A DNA stretch of 47,548 nt from Nitrosomonas sp. Nm51 (GCF_900111165.1 NZ_FOGH01000022.1:1-47548), one strand, 5' to 3'. Counted from the first letter of the stretch, positions 8,948-19,090 are shown. Made by a program: numbers and translations. The notes: generated by a model from the sequence alone, not told the origin.

Positions 8948-11053
8948 CTATTGCAAATTCAGCCTTTCATTTAGGATGCGCGGCGTTACAAAAACCAACA
9001 GCTCGCGCTTATCATCACGTTTCGATGTATTCCTGAATATATATCCGATGTAAGGTATATCTCCGAGTAGCGGCACCTTATTTACGATGTTATTTTCGGT
9101 ACGCTCAAAGATACCGCCGATTACGACTGTTCCACCATTTTCAACCAGCACCTTGGTTGTTACTTGTTTTGTATTAATCGCAGGTGGTAAAAACGCACTG
9201 ACACTTTCACCGATTTTATCTTGATTAACAGTAAGCTCCATGTCGATCTGATTATCAAACGTAATCAACGGTTTTACTTTTAAACTCAATACCGCGTTAA
9301 CGAAACGTACACTGGTTGCGCCGCTGCTGGTCGCCTGCTGGAAAGGCACGCGGTCACCTTGTTCGATGATCGCTTCAACACCATGCGCTGTTACAACGCG
9401 CGGGCTGGCAATGACACGCCCCTTGGTGTCTGTTTCCAGCGCCGACAGCTCTAGATTGATTAACCGGGAATTATTGATTTTTAATAAGCTCAGCCCCAAA
9501 GCTGCCGGACCGCCAAGCAAACCGGCGCCTGCAGCTGCAGGCAAGTTCACGTTCAGGTTATCCCCGGCAGGCACTTCCTCCCCAACCGCCAGATTGCTTG
9601 AATCAGTGACATTGCCTGAAACCCCTAGACGGCGGTTACCAATATTGGAAACATTTTTGACGCCAAAACGGGCACCGAGATCTCGGCTGAACGTTTCAGT
9701 CGCTTCTACAATCCGCGCTTCTATTATGACCTGTCTCTCAAATACATCCAGACGCTTGATTCGTTTTCTGATTTCGACGATTCTTTGTGGAATATCGGTC
9801 ACGGTCAATGTGTTACTAATTTCGTCAAGATTAATTGTGCCGCGTTCACTCAACATGCCATCGAAAGAAATTGAATCAACCCGGCGATGATTCAATTGAA
9901 AAGTTTCTGTGAGAAGAGGCTCCATTTCCGCGACTTGCTGTTTTGCTTCCAGCTCAAGCAACTCTCTATCGGCCATTTCCTTGCCTGGCGCAACAAAAAT
10001 CACATTTCCTGTCTGGCGTTTTGCCAGGCCATTTGCTTGTAATACAATGTCCAGTGCCTGATCCCAGGGCACATCTCTTAATCGCAGCGTCAGATTACCG
10101 CCGACAGAATCGCTGGCTATAATGTTTAGATTTGTAAAGTCAGCAATCACCTGCAATACAGCCCGAACTTCAACATCCTGAAAGTTAAGCGACAGTTTTT
10201 CTCCAATATAACCGCCATTTGCGCGCCTGCGTTCTGCAAGCTCATCTTCATCTTCAGCCAATGCGCGCACTTCCAGAACAAATTGTGTATCTGTCTGACG
10301 TGCCGTATGTTCCCAGCGGCCGGACGATTCAACCATCATGCGCACATTGTCGCCCAGCATCATCGTATCAATGATGTGTACAGGCGTGGCAAAATCAATC
10401 ACATCCAGCTTACGTTCCAGATTGCTGGGCAGATAGGTATCAATAAACTCCACAACGAGCTTCTCTCCTTGCTGATGAACATCGATGCCTGTTCCAGTAT
10501 TCATTAAATCAACAATAATCCGGCCTTCACCACTGTCACCGCGGCGAAAATTTATATCGAGTATGTTATTTAATTCCTTCTCCAGTGTATTTTGAGAAAA
10601 TTGTGCGACCGGCCCTGGATTCTGATACGCATCAACGGATTTCAGACTGACCAATAAGATGTTATCCTGTAGCAACGTTTCATGATGCATCAGGCCATGC
10701 AGATTAAATACGACTCGCGTACGATCACCCACCTGTATAATATTAATGCTTTGCAAATCACCCTCTTCCACTTCCTGAAAATTTTTCCCCAGTCCGTTAG
10801 ACGCATGGTGCAGATCAAAATATATCCGGTGCGGATTACTGAGAGAGACACCAATAGGCGAGCTTGCAAGCGGTTGTTCAAGCTCCAATTTCACAACCAC
10901 CCTGCCGTCTTCTATAGTTGAAACATCAATCAAAATCAATTGATTGAATACTTTTTCATGCAGGGTATCAGCATTAACAGAACATGGTAATAGCAATAAC
11001 AACATGACAAGCCATACTCTAAAAGACATAACGCTGTTGCTGGATAGTTTCAT
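8948..11053 (-). CDS. pilQ: type IV pilus outer-membrane secretin
   Basis: Forms the outer-membrane channel through which the pilus passes. ATG 11053 gives 701 residues and a proper signal peptide (MKLSSNSVMSFRVWLVMLLL, ending SVNA), with an AGGAG ribosome site just upstream; a longer ORF to 11116 lacks one. Domains in order: two beta-rich AMIN peptidoglycan-binding regions (about 35-270), a secretin/TonB short N domain with LNFQDVEVRAVLQVIADFT, an N1 domain, and the secretin barrel with VVIGGIFERTE and VPLLGDIPYIGYIF near the C-terminus. Last gene of pilMNOPQ; the first bases of pilQ lie 10 bp after pilP. Confidence 0.96.
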   Translation of the reverse strand: MKLSSNSVMSFRVWLVMLLLLLPCSVNADTLHEKVFNQLILIDVSTIEDGRVVVKLELEQPLASSPIGVSLSNPHRIYFDLHHASNGLGKNFQEVEEGDLQSINIIQVGDRTRVVFNLHGLMHHETLLQDNILLVSLKSVDAYQNPGPVAQFSQNTLEKELNNILDINFRRGDSGEGRIIVDLMNTGTGIDVHQQGEKLVVEFIDTYLPSNLERKLDVIDFATPVHIIDTMMLGDNVRMMVESSGRWEHTARQTDTQFVLEVRALAEDEDELAERRRANGGYIGEKLSLNFQDVEVRAVLQVIADFTNLNIIASDSVGGNLTLRLRDVPWDQALDIVLQANGLAKRQTGNVIFVAPGKEMADRELLELEAKQQVAEMEPLLTETFQLNHRRVDSISFDGMLSERGTINLDEISNTLTVTDIPQRIVEIRKRIKRLDVFERQVIIEARIVEATETFSRDLGARFGVKNVSNIGNRRLGVSGNVTDSSNLAVGEEVPAGDNLNVNLPAAAGAGLLGGPAALGLSLLKINNSRLINLELSALETDTKGRVIASPRVVTAHGVEAIIEQGDRVPFQQATSSGATSVRFVNAVLSLKVKPLITFDNQIDMELTVNQDKIGESVSAFLPPAINTKQVTTKVLVENGGTVVIGGIFERTENNIVNKVPLLGDIPYIGYIFRNTSKRDDKRELLVFVTPRILNERLNLQ

Positions 11054-11063
11054 TGCTAAACTC

Positions 11064-11573
11064 CTAGTTTTTGAGCATAAGCGTACTGATACGCTCTGTC
11101 CATTCATTGACACCATCTTGCACTAATTCCCTTAATCTGATTTCTGATTCAGAAATTTGATTGATTCTGCCAAAATCCTGGCCTAGGTAATTTCCAATAC
11201 CGACCCGAAGCAGACTGCCTTCCGGCGTTCTAACCACTGCGTATATGGTTTCATTTTGTTCTAACGAGCCGACCATCTCCAGACTTTCCAATGGAAAGCT
11301 TTCCAGGTATTCTTTTCTCCGCGTCAGATCAGGCTTAATGCCATTACCTGCGCCTTGTGTTTGTTCGTTTTTCCTTGGTTCAAAGGGGCTTGACATCTCA
11401 AATGCATCGTAAGTAAAAAATTCATAGGACTTAACCTCCGGCAACGGATCAACCTGCCCGCGCAACCCTTTACCGGCGGTACTGATAAAGTTTTCAAGAT
11501 CATCATGACCACCGCTTTCGCAAGCCATTAACAATGCTGCAGCAAACATGATCGCTATGAGTCGTATTTTCAT
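11064..11573 (-). CDS. pilP: type IV pilus assembly lipoprotein
   Basis: Inner-membrane lipoprotein that links the PilN/PilO complex to the PilQ secretin. The protein has 169 residues. A lipoprotein signal peptide ends in the lipobox LLMAC (Cys18). The C-terminal beta domain contains NETIYAVVRTPEGSLLRVGI and GNYLGQDFGRI, the conserved HR-like fold of PilP. The start overlaps the pilO stop as ATGA. Confidence 0.93.
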   Translation of the reverse strand: MKIRLIAIMFAAALLMACESGGHDDLENFISTAGKGLRGQVDPLPEVKSYEFFTYDAFEMSSPFEPRKNEQTQGAGNGIKPDLTRRKEYLESFPLESLEMVGSLEQNETIYAVVRTPEGSLLRVGIGNYLGQDFGRINQISESEIRLRELVQDGVNEWTERISTLMLKN

Positions 11574-12184
11574 TGCCCTTGTGTTCCCTGATTGATCATT
11601 TCATTTTCATCAAGATAGCGGAATGTTTTGGCAACGGCATCCAGTATGAGCGTATTGTCTGCACCTGGAACAATATTGATGTTATTCAGCGTTACAATCC
11701 GCGGCAGTTGCGCGATATCACTTGCAAAAGACCCAATATCATGGTAGCCACCAGTTACTCTGACGGTAACAGGTAATTCTGCATAAAATTCGTGTATGGT
11801 TTCATTTTCAGCAGGTTTGAATAGCTCGAACTGAAGCCCGCGGCCAAGCCCGGCCTGATTGATATCGACCAGTAACGCTTCCATCTCTGATTTATTGGGC
11901 AACTGTTTCAACAGCGCACTTAATGATCGTTCGATATCTTTCAATTGCTGTTTGAGTACCGGTAAATTAACCGCGCTCCGTTTTTTGACAAGGTATGTAT
12001 CTTTCAACGTTTGTTCTTCCGCTCGAACGGTCTCGAGATTGTTCAATTGGTCCTGCCAGATAAAATAATAGCCCGCACCAAGAGTGATCAACATCAAGAC
12101 CAGCAAAGCGATCGCTCTTATCGATGCCGGCCATTTTCCAGGATCGTTCGGATCAAGATGACGTAATTCTTCAAGCATATTCAT
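11570..12184 (-). CDS. pilO: type IV pilus inner-membrane protein PilO
   Basis: The protein has 204 residues, with a short cytoplasmic N-terminus, one membrane helix at about 23-44, a coiled coil (about 48-105) and a ferredoxin-like periplasmic domain (FELFKPAENETIHEFYAELP to TLNNINIV). It pairs with PilN to form the alignment complex between PilM and PilP/PilQ. Position in the operon and topology support the call. Confidence 0.92.
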   Translation of the reverse strand: MNMLEELRHLDPNDPGKWPASIRAIALLVLMLITLGAGYYFIWQDQLNNLETVRAEEQTLKDTYLVKKRSAVNLPVLKQQLKDIERSLSALLKQLPNKSEMEALLVDINQAGLGRGLQFELFKPAENETIHEFYAELPVTVRVTGGYHDIGSFASDIAQLPRIVTLNNINIVPGADNTLILDAVAKTFRYLDENEMINQGTQGQ

Positions 12185-12196
12185 AATGCACGGATC

Positions 12197-12784
12197 TCAC
12201 GAAATGTTGGAACCCGCAACAGCCATTTCACTATCGCTATCCACTGCGGGCTTCAGTTGAATGTTCAAATTAAATTCATTCTGTCGCGTGCTATTCACCG
12301 TCACAGCTTTTATTTCAATCAATACGGGCGATTCCAGCCACGGCGAAGACTCCAGGTTACGCATCAATGTTGAAACCCATGCATTCGACTGTGCAAAACC
12401 AGTTAAATTGATAGTGCGGTTTTCTTGCTTGATACTTTTAAGATAAACGCCATCGGGCAACAACCTTACTAATTGATCAAGCAAGTGAACGGCCTCGGAA
12501 CGATTACCCTGCAATGACTCAACAACGCCTTTACGTGCAAGCAACTCCTGGGTTTGATTTTTGATTTCCCTGATCTCGGCTATCTGTTTGTCAAGAATTG
12601 CAATATGATTGCTCAGGTATTGGTTACGCTCTCGCTGAAATTCAATTTTTTCATTGATGATGGAATACACGCTCCAGATAGTAAGCAGGCCAACCACACA
12701 AATTATGCCGGCAAAGATTGCAAACTGCCGTTGCTGTGCTTTACGTTTTATTTCTCGATGGGGAAGAAGATTAATATGCATCAT
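12197..12784 (-). CDS. pilN: type IV pilus inner-membrane protein PilN
   Basis: The protein has 195 residues. The N-terminal segment MMHINLLPHREIKR carries the INLLP motif that docks into PilM. A membrane helix follows at about 22-44, then a coiled coil and a periplasmic ferredoxin-like domain including LPDGVYLKSI. The start overlaps the pilM stop (ATGA), showing tight coupling. Confidence 0.93.
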   Translation of the reverse strand: MMHINLLPHREIKRKAQQRQFAIFAGIICVVGLLTIWSVYSIINEKIEFQRERNQYLSNHIAILDKQIAEIREIKNQTQELLARKGVVESLQGNRSEAVHLLDQLVRLLPDGVYLKSIKQENRTINLTGFAQSNAWVSTLMRNLESSPWLESPVLIEIKAVTVNSTRQNEFNLNIQLKPAVDSDSEMAVAGSNIS

Positions 12785-13908
12785 AACGAATCAAAACTAC
12801 GCATAGCTAAACCACATGCTATTAAAAGAGAAGGCGCATCGTTATTGATTTGCCTCGGAATAATTCGACTGGATAACTCCATATTCGAGAATGGATTCAC
12901 AACAAGTGTGCTAACCTGCGTGCGTGAAGCGATGATCTTATCGAGACCGGGTATAGCAGCACACCCCCCGGCTATCAAAATATAATTAATCTCGGTATAT
13001 TGCGTCGATGTATAAAAAAACTGTATGGCCCGCATCACCTCAATTGCAAGCGTTTCACAAAATGGCTGCAGCACATCTGCTTGATAATTTTCCGGCAAGT
13101 TGCCACTACGCTTGGCCTTCTCTGATTCTTCCAGCGATAGATTAAACTGATTGTGGATTTCTTGAGTAAGCTGATCACCGCCAAATGGCTGATCCCGCAT
13201 ATACACAGATTCGCCCTTATGTAGAACATTTGTTTTCATAACAGTGGCACCAATATCCACTATAGCGGTCACTTGATCATCACCGCCGCCAGGGAACTGA
13301 TTCTTAAGCAGCTCATATACTGTTTGGGCGGCGTAGGATTCTACGTCCATCACAATGGTCTTCAGGCCGGCGGTTAACGATGCGGCCACACGATCCTCAA
13401 CCTTTTCTTTACGCGATGCCGCTATCAGTACTTCTACTTCATCCGGATTATTGGGTAAAGCTCTTATAATTTGAAAATCAAGATTCACTTCGTCTAGCGG
13501 AAAAGGAATGTATTGACTGGCCTCATTTTCAACCTGGAATTCAAGATCGTCCTCACGCTGTCCTGCAGGAACAACAATTTTCTTGGTGATCACGTCAGAA
13601 GCCGGCAAAGCAAGCGCGATCTTCTTGCAACTTGAGCCTAGACGTTTCCAGCCGCGCTGTATGCCCTCGCTGACAGCATCCATATTGACAATGGCACCAT
13701 CTTGTACAGCATCCGTTTGCAACGGCTCAATCACATAACGTTCAACACGAAAACTATCGCCCGCTTTTCCGGCCTTCGATAACTCAACCATTTTTACTGA
13801 TGATGAACTGATATCAACACCAACCAGAGATGGCGACTTCATTTTCAGAAAGTCTAGATTAAAATCAAATTTTCCCTTGAACATTGTGTTGTTTGAGGTA
13901 ATACTCAC
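12781..13908 (-). CDS. pilM: type IV pilus assembly ATPase-like protein PilM
   Basis: Actin/FtsA-like cytoplasmic protein that binds ATP and the PilN N-terminus. The protein has 375 residues from a GTG at 13908; ATG codons at 13884 and 13842 are alternatives, and the recognisable family sequence begins with SLVGVDISSSSVKMVEL near residue 27. Phosphate-binding segments VDIGATVMKTNVL and ILIAGGCAAIPGLD match the actin-like fold. First gene of pilMNOPQ, divergent from the PBP1A gene, with the promoter expected in 13909-14099. Confidence 0.94.
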   Translation of the reverse strand: MSITSNNTMFKGKFDFNLDFLKMKSPSLVGVDISSSSVKMVELSKAGKAGDSFRVERYVIEPLQTDAVQDGAIVNMDAVSEGIQRGWKRLGSSCKKIALALPASDVITKKIVVPAGQREDDLEFQVENEASQYIPFPLDEVNLDFQIIRALPNNPDEVEVLIAASRKEKVEDRVAASLTAGLKTIVMDVESYAAQTVYELLKNQFPGGGDDQVTAIVDIGATVMKTNVLHKGESVYMRDQPFGGDQLTQEIHNQFNLSLEESEKAKRSGNLPENYQADVLQPFCETLAIEVMRAIQFFYTSTQYTEINYILIAGGCAAIPGLDKIIASRTQVSTLVVNPFSNMELSSRIIPRQINNDAPSLLIACGLAMRSFDSL

Positions 13909-14099
13909 ATGTTAGTTAATTTTCAAATTTCCCAGGACTTCAGTTGGTATCTCGACATAAAAATTTTGTTAATCCTGAGAAACCAGCAATTTGGCAATAT
14001 TCTGACAGACTCAGAAAAAAAGGATTTGTAAAAAAAAGGGAGATATACCCTCTATAACCGTTTTAACCCGACTTTGTTTACACGCTCTAATCCATCTTC

Positions 14100-16418
14100 A
14101 TGATTACCCGCTGGCTTTATTATTCGCTTATTACTTTTTTTGCATTAAGTTTAATTGGTGTATTGCTGATTATTTTTGCAGCACTCGTAACTTTTTCTTC
14201 GCTGCCCTCATTAAATACACTGACAGACTACCAACCCAAGATACCGTTACGTATCTACAGCGAAGAAGGTTTTTTGATTGGAGAATTCGGCGCCGAGCGC
14301 CGTAATCTTGTCAGCATTGACGCGGTGCCAGCACACTTAAAGCAAGCTATTCTTGCAGCTGAGGACGATCGTTTTTATGAGCACAGCGGTGTTGATTATC
14401 TGGGGGTTTTACGTGCCGCATACTCCAATTTCACTGCAGGCGGCATGCGTCAGGGCGCCAGCACAATCACCATGCAGGTCGCACGAAACTTTTTTCTAAC
14501 CAGAGAGAAAACACTGACGCGGAAATTTAGTGAAGCTTTACTTGCATTTAAAATCGAACACAGTTTGAGTAAAGATAAGATTCTGGAACTGTATATCAAT
14601 CAAATTTACCTTGGTCAACGCAGCTACGGTTTTGCAGCAGCCGCTCAAACCTATTTCGGCAAGCCATTGCAGGGTATCAACTTGGCTGAAGCGGCTATGT
14701 TGGCCGGACTGCCTAAAGCTCCCTCAAGCTTTAATCCCGTGGTCAACCCCAAGCGCGCGAAAGACAGACAGCGCTATGTTTTATCCCGCCTTTATAAATT
14801 GAACCATATTTCCGAGCAGGAGTTTAAACAGCTAGAGAATCAGCCCGTTCCCATTGTCAAGCAATCCAGAGAATTTGTCATGCCGGCCGACTACGTTGCA
14901 GAAATGGCCAGGCAGATTATATACGACCGTTTAAATGATGAAGCCTACAGTAGAGGTATCAAGGTCTATACAACCATTCGCCAGCTCGATCAACGAGCCG
15001 CTTACCGGGCATTACGTTCGAGCGTGCTGGAATATGACAAACGCAGAGGCTATCGTGGCCCCGAAGCTTACATTGATTTGTCAAAGCACGGCACTGACCA
15101 GGAACGTGTGTTGGAGGAAACACTTGATAATATTGCTGAAAGTGACGATATTATTCCTGCAATCGTCTTGACTGTAAAAAATAATGAGATTCAAGTATAT
15201 AAAAAGAATGGAGAGACTCTAGTCATACAATCTGAAGGATTGCGTTTTGTAGAAAAACATCTGAACACTCGAAATACGGCCGACAAAAAAAGCATTCGTC
15301 CAGGCGCAGTGATACATATTCAGCAAGACTCGAAGAAAAACTGGCAAGTCGTACAACTTCCAAAAGTCGAGGCGGCGCTGGTCTCAATCGATCCAAACGA
15401 TGGCGCGATCCGGGCTCTGATCGGCGGATTCGATTTTCATCTCAATCAGTTTAACCATGTTACCCAGGCCTGGCGGCAACCCGGATCAAGCTTTAAACCA
15501 TTTATTTATTCCGCATCATTGGAAAAAGGTTTTACAGCGGCAACTATCATAAACGATGCGCCACTCTCTTTCAGTGCTGCCCAGACCGGCAGCAAGTTAT
15601 GGGAACCGAGAAATTTTGACGGCAAGTATAGCGGACCGATACGCATGCGCGAAGCATTGGCAAAATCCAAGAATCTAGCGTCCATTCGCATATTGCAGGC
15701 TATAGATCTTCAATATGCCCAAGATTACATCGCGCGATTTGGATTCGATGCGGATAAACACCCCCCCTACTTACCTATGGCTTTGGGCTCGGGCTCTGTA
15801 ACGCCATTACAAATTGCGGCCGGATATGCCGTTTTCGCTAATGGCGGGTTTCGGGTTAAACCCTACTTCATCAAACGTATAGAGGATAATCACGGCAACA
15901 TTCTTGAACAGGTTCGAAGAGATTCAGTTCTAAAAGAGAACAAACGCGTGATTGATCCGCGTAATGCGTTTATTATGACCAGTATGATGCAAGATGTAAT
16001 CAACTATGGAACCGCAACCAGAGCAAAACAGCTTGGACGTAGCGACCTGGCCGGAAAGACAGGCACAACTAGTAATTTTGTTGACGCCTGGTTTTGCGGG
16101 TTCCAGAAAAACTTAGTAGCCGCCGCGTGGATAGGATATGATGAACCTCAATCTCTGGGAAAAAATGAAACGGGAGGGCGGGCGGCACTACCAATGTGGA
16201 TACAATATATGAAAATTGCGCTTAAAAACGAACCAATCGCAAAATATACCCCTCCAGATGGCATTACAGTTGATAGAATTAATCCAGAGACCGGTCTGAG
16301 AGTTCTGTCTAACGGTATTACAGAATACTTCTTTCGAGAACAATTACCACCATTATCTACAGATCATTTGTATGAGACTGAGCAGGCACCGCAAAACCTG
16401 AAAGATCAGTTATTCTGA
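14100..16418 (+). CDS. mrcA: penicillin-binding protein 1A (bifunctional peptidoglycan synthase)
   Basis: Polymerises and cross-links peptidoglycan at the outer face of the inner membrane. The protein has 772 residues. One N-terminal membrane helix (about 8-33) is followed by a GT51 glycosyltransferase domain with catalytic Glu88 in EDDRFYEH and the GASTITMQVARNFFL motif, an OB-like insert, and a transpeptidase domain with SxxK (Ser463-Lys466), SKN (523-525) and KTGT (653-656). All catalytic motifs are present. Divergence from pilM is a widespread arrangement in beta- and gammaproteobacteria. Confidence 0.96.
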   Translation: MITRWLYYSLITFFALSLIGVLLIIFAALVTFSSLPSLNTLTDYQPKIPLRIYSEEGFLIGEFGAERRNLVSIDAVPAHLKQAILAAEDDRFYEHSGVDYLGVLRAAYSNFTAGGMRQGASTITMQVARNFFLTREKTLTRKFSEALLAFKIEHSLSKDKILELYINQIYLGQRSYGFAAAAQTYFGKPLQGINLAEAAMLAGLPKAPSSFNPVVNPKRAKDRQRYVLSRLYKLNHISEQEFKQLENQPVPIVKQSREFVMPADYVAEMARQIIYDRLNDEAYSRGIKVYTTIRQLDQRAAYRALRSSVLEYDKRRGYRGPEAYIDLSKHGTDQERVLEETLDNIAESDDIIPAIVLTVKNNEIQVYKKNGETLVIQSEGLRFVEKHLNTRNTADKKSIRPGAVIHIQQDSKKNWQVVQLPKVEAALVSIDPNDGAIRALIGGFDFHLNQFNHVTQAWRQPGSSFKPFIYSASLEKGFTAATIINDAPLSFSAAQTGSKLWEPRNFDGKYSGPIRMREALAKSKNLASIRILQAIDLQYAQDYIARFGFDADKHPPYLPMALGSGSVTPLQIAAGYAVFANGGFRVKPYFIKRIEDNHGNILEQVRRDSVLKENKRVIDPRNAFIMTSMMQDVINYGTATRAKQLGRSDLAGKTGTTSNFVDAWFCGFQKNLVAAAWIGYDEPQSLGKNETGGRAALPMWIQYMKIALKNEPIAKYTPPDGITVDRINPETGLRVLSNGITEYFFREQLPPLSTDHLYETEQAPQNLKDQLF

Positions 16419-16467
16419 TAGCAAGCAGACATCCCATCGACCCAGTGTCCCCATGCTAACACTTACA

Positions 16468-17061
16468 TCAATCAAGTACGGCCAATGTTACACCAACAGC
16501 ATCCTCAAGTTGATCGATCTCAACCTTGGCATAAATCATCGTTCTGATCCCGGCTATGCTGCACATTAAAAAGCTAGCCAATACCTTGGGTGTTTTTTTC
16601 TTAGTAATCAATCCATTATCCTGACCTTTTTTAATGGCGGCTTGCAACAACTGATTATATTGCTCTATTGTGCCTGATATCAATTTTGAGATATTGACGT
16701 CTCGATCAACAAATTCATAAATAGTATTTGTCACAAAACAACCTTTGTGCCGCTCCTCTTTATTCCTCGCAGTTTCGACCAAGTCATGCAGAAACGTTTC
16801 AATAAAATCACGACCCGTTGAAGACTGCTGTAGTTCTTCCCGAATAAGCGCAAGTTGTTTATTGCAATATCTGCTTAGACAACGCTCAAATAATTGTTGT
16901 TTATTACCGAACATGTGATAAAAGCTGCTTTTGGAAATATTTGCAGCACTCAAAATATCATCCAGAGAAGTTGCATCATAACCATCAGCCCAGAAAAGCT
17001 GCATTGCTGTCTCAAGCATTTCTTCTGGATCATATCCTAGCGGCCTTCCTTTTTTGGGCAT
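16468..17061 (-). CDS. TetR/AcrR-family transcriptional regulator
   Basis: The protein has 197 residues from ATG 17061 (MPKKGRPLGYDPEEML). The open frame extends 71 residues further upstream to 17274, but the TetR domain starts here, a weak AAAGGG ribosome site precedes it, and the extension looks non-conserved. The DNA-binding helix-turn-helix spans about 25-50 (TSLDDILSAANISKSSFYHM). The C-terminal ligand-binding region resembles TetR_C_16-like members (HKGCFVTNT motif). Target and ligand unknown; the divergent RDD gene is a possible target. Confidence 0.88.
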   Translation of the reverse strand: MPKKGRPLGYDPEEMLETAMQLFWADGYDATSLDDILSAANISKSSFYHMFGNKQQLFERCLSRYCNKQLALIREELQQSSTGRDFIETFLHDLVETARNKEERHKGCFVTNTIYEFVDRDVNISKLISGTIEQYNQLLQAAIKKGQDNGLITKKKTPKVLASFLMCSIAGIRTMIYAKVEIDQLEDAVGVTLAVLD

Positions 17062-17272
17062 TTTATCCCTTTGTTTTTCTATTAATTCTTCATTTGTATT
17101 CATACGACTTAAACTCAAAAATCTGTTATTCAGAAAAGTTATCAGTGAGACATCATTCGACGAATGCTGCAATACTGATAAACTTTCAATACTATTCTTC
17201 ATAAGCTTTTGACTGGCTGCGCTATAATCAACTACAAGACGTTCTAAACAAGACCATAAAACAGCAATTATC

Positions 17273-17689
17273 ATGACATTTTCTTTTCCTGGTTTCTGGC
17301 GGCGGCTTGTCAGCCTGCTTTATGAATTTCTAATTTTGCTGGCGGTTATTTTCATTGTCAGTTTTATTTTTCATCTTATTTTCCGTGATGCAAATGCCTT
17401 TTACTTTATACCGTTATATCAGCTTTATTTACTGATTATCATGGGTTATTATTTCACTTGGTTCTGGACGCATGGTGGGCAGACACTGGCTATGCAGACC
17501 TGGAAAATACGCGTCGTTACTGTGGATGGCAACATCTTGGATAGAGGAAAAGCGATCACCCGTTATCTGATTGCGGTCATCGGCATTCTGCTATTTGGTG
17601 TCGGAATCCTTTGGGCCCTGATTGATCGGGACCACCAGTTCCTTCACGACAGGCTGGCAGGTACTCGTATTGTAAAAACCGAAACCTAA
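17273..17689 (+). CDS. RDD-family membrane protein
   Basis: The protein has 138 residues and three predicted membrane helices (about 14-38, 45-65, 100-122). The signature Arg/Asp residues are seen in PGFWRRLVSLLYEFLIL near the N-terminus and DRDHQFLHDRLAGTRIV at the C-terminus, as usual for RDD proteins. Some relatives act in ion transport; the role here is unknown. It is divergent from the TetR gene. Confidence 0.85.
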   Translation: MTFSFPGFWRRLVSLLYEFLILLAVIFIVSFIFHLIFRDANAFYFIPLYQLYLLIIMGYYFTWFWTHGGQTLAMQTWKIRVVTVDGNILDRGKAITRYLIAVIGILLFGVGILWALIDRDHQFLHDRLAGTRIVKTET

Positions 17690-18010
17690 AATTCTCAAAT
17701 TCAGATTTTGTACCCACACCTCTGTGAGTATTTGTTTCCATGATCCAGCTCTTTTAAACCGGAAAATTTCCCATAACTTCTTAATTGTTTTTTTATTCGC
17801 TTTTAAATAAATGACCCGCCTTTTGTCTATCTTCTTTCGTTCGCGGGCTAGGTTCTAACTCCAAGCATTATAACAAGAAACAATCTATTTTTAAGTCAAT
17901 ATGATAAAATACTTTTCTTGTTAAAATGGATTTTTAATTACAAAAAAGCCAAATCATGACGTAAATAATGTGTAGTTAATTTTTCACAACCCTGATGATA
18001 AGGTGGCCAT
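17690..18010. other. AT-rich intergenic stretch, no gene seen
   Basis: About 320 bp with no open frame worth calling. The right half is strongly AT-rich, with TATGATAAAAT-like sequences around 17900 that could serve as -10 elements for the GGDEF gene. An AAGGTGG ribosome site lies just before the ATG at 18011. No strong hairpin was seen. Confidence 0.5.
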
Positions 18011-18949
18011 ATGCGTTCACTAATTTTTCCTAAAATTAACAGTTTAAAATTACCTGAGAATCAGCACGCAAATCATATCTATTGGTTATTTCTATCTATA
18101 TGTTCGGTCAGTATTTTTTTATCCGACCTGTGTACGCCTCTTGGAGTGGCCGCCGGTTCGCCTTATGCATTACTTGTTTTTGCAAGCATAAGGTTTAAAA
18201 GCAACGGGAGCACCTATATCACAGCAGCCATAGGGTTTCTGCTCACTTTGACAGGTCTTTTTCTGTCACCGTACATCGCTGCACCCATGGATGTCGTTTT
18301 AACCAATCGTATTTTGGCGCTTCTAATTATAACCATTACCACGTATATGGTACTTAGAATCAAAAAAATTAATCATGAGCTCTACACACTCATGTCAGAA
18401 ACCTGTGTCGATCCTCTAACGCAATGTAAAAATGGCCGCGCTTTTGAAGAGGAGACTAAAATTGAAATAAAAAGAAGCAAAAGGTACAAACGGAATTTAT
18501 CACTGGCCATTTTTGATATAACCGATTCCAGCAATACAAACACGGCCGAAAATTCGGTTATCCACATTGACAATCAATATATCAAAACACTATCCGACGA
18601 AATCAGAAAATCCATCCGCAGTTCTGATCAATTATATCGTGTTGACTTAAATCGATTCGTAGTCGTATATGTTGAAACGGATATCAACAAAGCCAAAGAA
18701 GCGACGGAAGCTCTGTGTAAGAAAGTCTCTCAGTTGGATCAACACAGTACACAGCAAAGCTTGGCTGTGAATGTCGGCATCACCATGTTAAACGACAAAG
18801 ACCATATTCGAAAACTATATAATCGCGCTGAAGATGCGTTAATAATCGCTAAACAAAATGGCAAAAACAGGGTTGCAACGTTACCGGAAACGTCACGTTC
18901 TGACAAAGCGCATATACCGGCTATTCTATGCCGACCAAGGTCGGGTTAA
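18011..18949 (+). CDS. membrane-anchored protein with degenerate GGDEF domain
   Basis: The protein has 312 residues. The first 120 contain three or four membrane helices (about 22-40, 48-66, 72-92, 97-116). The C-terminal region starts with VDPLTQCKNGRAFEEE, the typical entry (D.LT...NR) of a GGDEF domain, and ends with YNRAEDALIIAKQNGKNRV, the typical exit. The signature GGDEF site is replaced by VDLNRF, and the metal/substrate loop (DxDxFKxxND) is also lost. It is therefore probably not an active diguanylate cyclase; it may bind nucleotide or act as a sensor scaffold. Confidence 0.8.
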   Translation: MRSLIFPKINSLKLPENQHANHIYWLFLSICSVSIFLSDLCTPLGVAAGSPYALLVFASIRFKSNGSTYITAAIGFLLTLTGLFLSPYIAAPMDVVLTNRILALLIITITTYMVLRIKKINHELYTLMSETCVDPLTQCKNGRAFEEETKIEIKRSKRYKRNLSLAIFDITDSSNTNTAENSVIHIDNQYIKTLSDEIRKSIRSSDQLYRVDLNRFVVVYVETDINKAKEATEALCKKVSQLDQHSTQQSLAVNVGITMLNDKDHIRKLYNRAEDALIIAKQNGKNRVATLPETSRSDKAHIPAILCRPRSG

Positions 18950-19038
18950 TCCACTAAAAATTACAGAAACAAGAGATAAAAGCAGATTAAATAATGTAGC
19001 CAGTTGTCCGCTGTCGACGTTTTCTGACGATTTTCTTA

Positions 19039-19044
19039 TATAAT
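19039..19044 (+). promoter_or_regulatory. candidate -10 box for ftsK
   Basis: A TATAAT lies 47 bp upstream of the ftsK start; the -35 region is poor. Confidence 0.35.
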
Positions 19045-19090
19045 TCAAAACTCACCAGATTAAATAAAGCTCAAACGCTTTGAAACATCC

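Noticed and set aside
9366..9890. 174-residue plus-strand frame inside pilQ
   Set aside because: Antisense shadow of the secretin domain; low-complexity Ser/Arg/Leu composition typical of such shadows.
15751..15770. Run of seven C in the PBP1A gene
   Set aside because: Too short to suggest slippage-based switching, unlike the 13-base run in ggt.
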